This document shows positions 6,150 through 7,283 of a stretch of 7,283 nucleotides of DNA, in pieces. The position numbers were made by a program, and so were the translations under genes. This DNA comes from Kineosphaera sp032229625 (GTDB taxonomy: Bacteria > Actinomycetota > Actinomycetes > Actinomycetales > Dermatophilaceae): NCBI GenBank assembly GCA_032229625.1, contig JAVTVZ010000144.1, forward strand, positions 1-7,283, written 5' to 3'. The notes below the pieces were generated by a model, which was not told where the DNA came from, ran no database searches, and worked only from the letters and a program-made list of their open reading frames with translations. The first letter of the stretch is position 1, and each line of letters opens with the position of its first letter.

Positions 6150-7064
6150 GTGCAGGATCCCGACGGGCTGTTCCGCCTGGAGACGGACATCGACCCGGTC
6201 GATGCCGCCGCGCCCGTGTTGGTCGTCGCGCTCGCCGGCTTCTTCGACGCGGGGTCGGCGCAGGCGCTGCTCGTGCGGCACCTCATGGACACCTATGACC
6301 CGCAGGTCGTCGCGACGTTCGACATCGACCAGCTGCTCGACTACCGCGGGCGCCGCCCGGTGATGACCTACGAGTCGGACCACTGGGGCGACTACGACGA
6401 TCCGCTGCTGGCGCTCTACCGCTTCGTCGACGACGCCGGGCAGCCCTTCCTCGTGCTCGCCGGCCCGGAGCCGGACTTCCAGTGGGAGCGGGTCGTCGAG
6501 GCGATCGGGCGGCTCGCGCGGCTGCTGCGGGTCGGTCTGGTGATCTCCGTCCACGGCATCCCGATGGCGGTGCCGCACACGCGTCCGCTGGGTGCGTCGT
6601 TCCACGCCACCCGCCCCGAGCGTCGCGAGGGCCGCGACTCGGTGATCGGCACGGTCGGGGTGCCGGGATCGCTGGCGGCGCTGCTGGAGTTGCGCATCGG
6701 TGAGGCCGGTGGTGACGCGTGCGGCTACGCCGTGCACGTGCCGCATTACCTCGCGCAGTCCGAATACCCGCCCGCGGCGCTGACGGCCCTGGAGTCGATC
6801 GTCGAGCAGACGGGTCTGAGTCTGGACCCGGAGGCGCTGCGGGTCGCCGCGGCCGAGACGATGCAGGTCGTCGCCTCCGAGCTCGAGGGGTCGCCCGACG
6901 CGGCCGAGCTCGTCGCGACCCTGGAGGAGCAGTACGACACCCGCGTCGAGGAGCCGTCGCCGGCCGAGGCGCTCCTGGACGATCAGGGCCGGGTCCCGAC
7001 CGCCGACCAGCTCGGCGCCGAATTCGAGGCGTTCCTGCGTCAGGAGACCGACCGGGGTCAGTGA
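6150..7064 (+). CDS. PAC2 family protein
   Basis: A 304-aa soluble protein of the PAC2 family, which is named after a eukaryotic proteasome assembly chaperone and is common in actinobacteria, where its role is not settled. Seen from the GTG start: a hydrophobic strand and the motif ALAGFFDAG (27-35), the typical family opening; FDIDQLLDYRGRRPVMTYE (57-75); a second strand PFLVLAGPEPDFQW (99-112); ISVHGIPMAVPHTRP (132-146); a VPGSLAALLELR helix (171-182) and AVHVPHYLAQSEYP (194-207). The acidic C-terminal region (about 245-304) is probably helical. There is no signal peptide or membrane span, so it should be cytoplasmic. The family fold is nucleoside-phosphorylase-like; no catalytic site is claimed here. 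It lies downstream of hrpA in the same direction but 221 bp away, so it probably has its own promoter. The stop codon is inside the terminator stem. Family assignment is confident, function is unknown. Confidence 0.92.
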   Translation: MQDPDGLFRLETDIDPVDAAAPVLVVALAGFFDAGSAQALLVRHLMDTYDPQVVATFDIDQLLDYRGRRPVMTYESDHWGDYDDPLLALYRFVDDAGQPFLVLAGPEPDFQWERVVEAIGRLARLLRVGLVISVHGIPMAVPHTRPLGASFHATRPERREGRDSVIGTVGVPGSLAALLELRIGEAGGDACGYAVHVPHYLAQSEYPPAALTALESIVEQTGLSLDPEALRVAAAETMQVVASELEGSPDAAELVATLEEQYDTRVEEPSPAEALLDDQGRVPTADQLGAEFEAFLRQETDRGQ

Positions 7065-7093
7065 CGGCGCCGGGATCGTCCCGGCGCCGTCAC
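7061..7093. terminator. 15-bp perfect-stem terminator between convergent genes
   Basis: GTGACGGCGCCGGGA (7061-7075) pairs perfectly with TCCCGGCGCCGTCAC (7079-7093) across a 3-nt TCG loop. The left arm contains the TGA stop of the PAC2 gene. No U-tract follows on either strand, as is common for actinobacterial hairpin terminators. It lies between two convergent genes, and its symmetry suits termination in both directions. Confidence 0.85.
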
Positions 7094-7109
7094 GCGCCGC
7101 CTGTCGGAG

Positions 7110-7137
7110 CCCGTGTGTCAGACCCCGTGTGTCAGAC
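7110..7137. repeat. 14-bp tandem duplication CCCGTGTGTCAGAC at the DUF1206 stop codon
   Basis: Two perfect, directly abutting copies (7110-7123 and 7124-7137). The second copy contains the stop codon of the minus-strand DUF1206 gene (TCA at 7132-7134). Fourteen is not a multiple of three, so the TGA of the other copy is out of frame and lies downstream of the real stop. This is probably a recent slippage duplication that left the protein unchanged. Confidence 0.9.
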
Positions 7138-7283
7138 CTTGGTGTAGCGGGCGCGGAAGAAGCTGTAGACGCCGTAGCAGGCGATGCCGAGGGCGACGGC
7201 GCCGAGCAGCCATGGCCCGAAGGGCTGCCGCACGATCCACGTCAGGGCGCCGCCGAGGCCGGTCGACTGCGAGGCGTCCTTGC
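7132..7283 (-). CDS. DUF1206 domain-containing membrane protein, partial (5' end beyond window)
   Basis: The minus strand is open from the right edge to TGA at 7132-7134, giving the last 50 residues. Seen: a GLGGALTWIVRQPFGPWLL stretch, then a hydrophobic segment GAVALGIACYGVYSFF, then a basic end RARYTKV. This is the characteristic C-terminal repeat of DUF1206 proteins, which in actinobacteria carry several two-helix repeats in the membrane; the function of the family is not known. The visible part holds the final transmembrane helix, and the positive tail suggests a cytoplasmic C-terminus. It converges on the PAC2 gene, with the hairpin terminator between them. The 3' end is altered by a 14-bp tandem duplication that does not change the reading frame. 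Confidence 0.85.
   Translation of the reverse strand, partial: KDASQSTGLGGALTWIVRQPFGPWLLGAVALGIACYGVYSFFRARYTKV

Noticed and set aside
5822..6746. Minus-strand frames (5822-6292 and 5877-6746) across the spacer and PAC2
   Set aside because: They are GC-driven shadows of hrpA and PAC2, with no recognisable domains and no ribosome binding site.
7053..7064. PAC2 protein ending in RGQ, reminiscent of Pup or of proteasome-activator C-termini
   Set aside because: Proteasome activators end in GQYL, and Pup is a protein of about 65 residues with GG near its end. A three-residue likeness in a 304-aa protein is not evidence.

Overview
The window is very GC-rich DNA with strong third-position G/C codon bias. 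It has few strong Shine-Dalgarno sites, TAnnnT -10 boxes placed right before ATG codons, and gene families (long HrpA with DUF3418, PAC2, DUF1206) typical of high-GC Actinobacteria. I would guess an actinomycete, perhaps of the Micrococcales, but the genus cannot be read from this stretch. No tRNA, rRNA, CRISPR array, transposase or integrase was seen.

Layout. Positions 1-1693, minus strand: a two-gene operon of an ABC-type/OLD-like AAA ATPase (506-1693) and, overlapping its stop codon by 4 bp (GTGA), a DUF4276 protein with TOPRIM-like motifs (509 down to the left edge, 3' end missing). Positions 1694-1812: a 119-bp divergent intergenic region with one -10 box per direction, each 6-7 nt from the start codon (leaderless pattern), and a GGTCACC direct repeat between them. 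Positions 1813-5928, plus strand: a full-length DEAH-box RNA helicase, HrpA (1371 aa). Positions 5929-6149: a 221-bp non-coding spacer with a 13-bp direct repeat and a stable hairpin. Positions 6150-7064, plus strand: a PAC2-family protein with a GTG start behind a strong ribosome binding site. Positions 7061-7093: a 15-bp perfect-stem hairpin that includes the PAC2 stop codon and probably ends transcription from both sides. Positions 7132-7283, minus strand: the C-terminal 50 residues of a DUF1206 membrane protein, with a 14-bp tandem duplication at its stop codon.

How the genes relate. hrpA, PAC2 and DUF1206 look like ordinary chromosomal genes. The ATPase-DUF4276 pair is the accessory part and the best candidate for an under-described system. 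An SMC/RecF-like ATPase sensor coupled to a small TOPRIM-like partner recalls anti-phage systems such as OLD, PARIS and AbiL, but the function here is inferred from architecture and not shown. Its DUF4276 gene uses more A/T-ending codons than hrpA, which fits later acquisition. A link between the pair and the divergent hrpA is possible but speculative.
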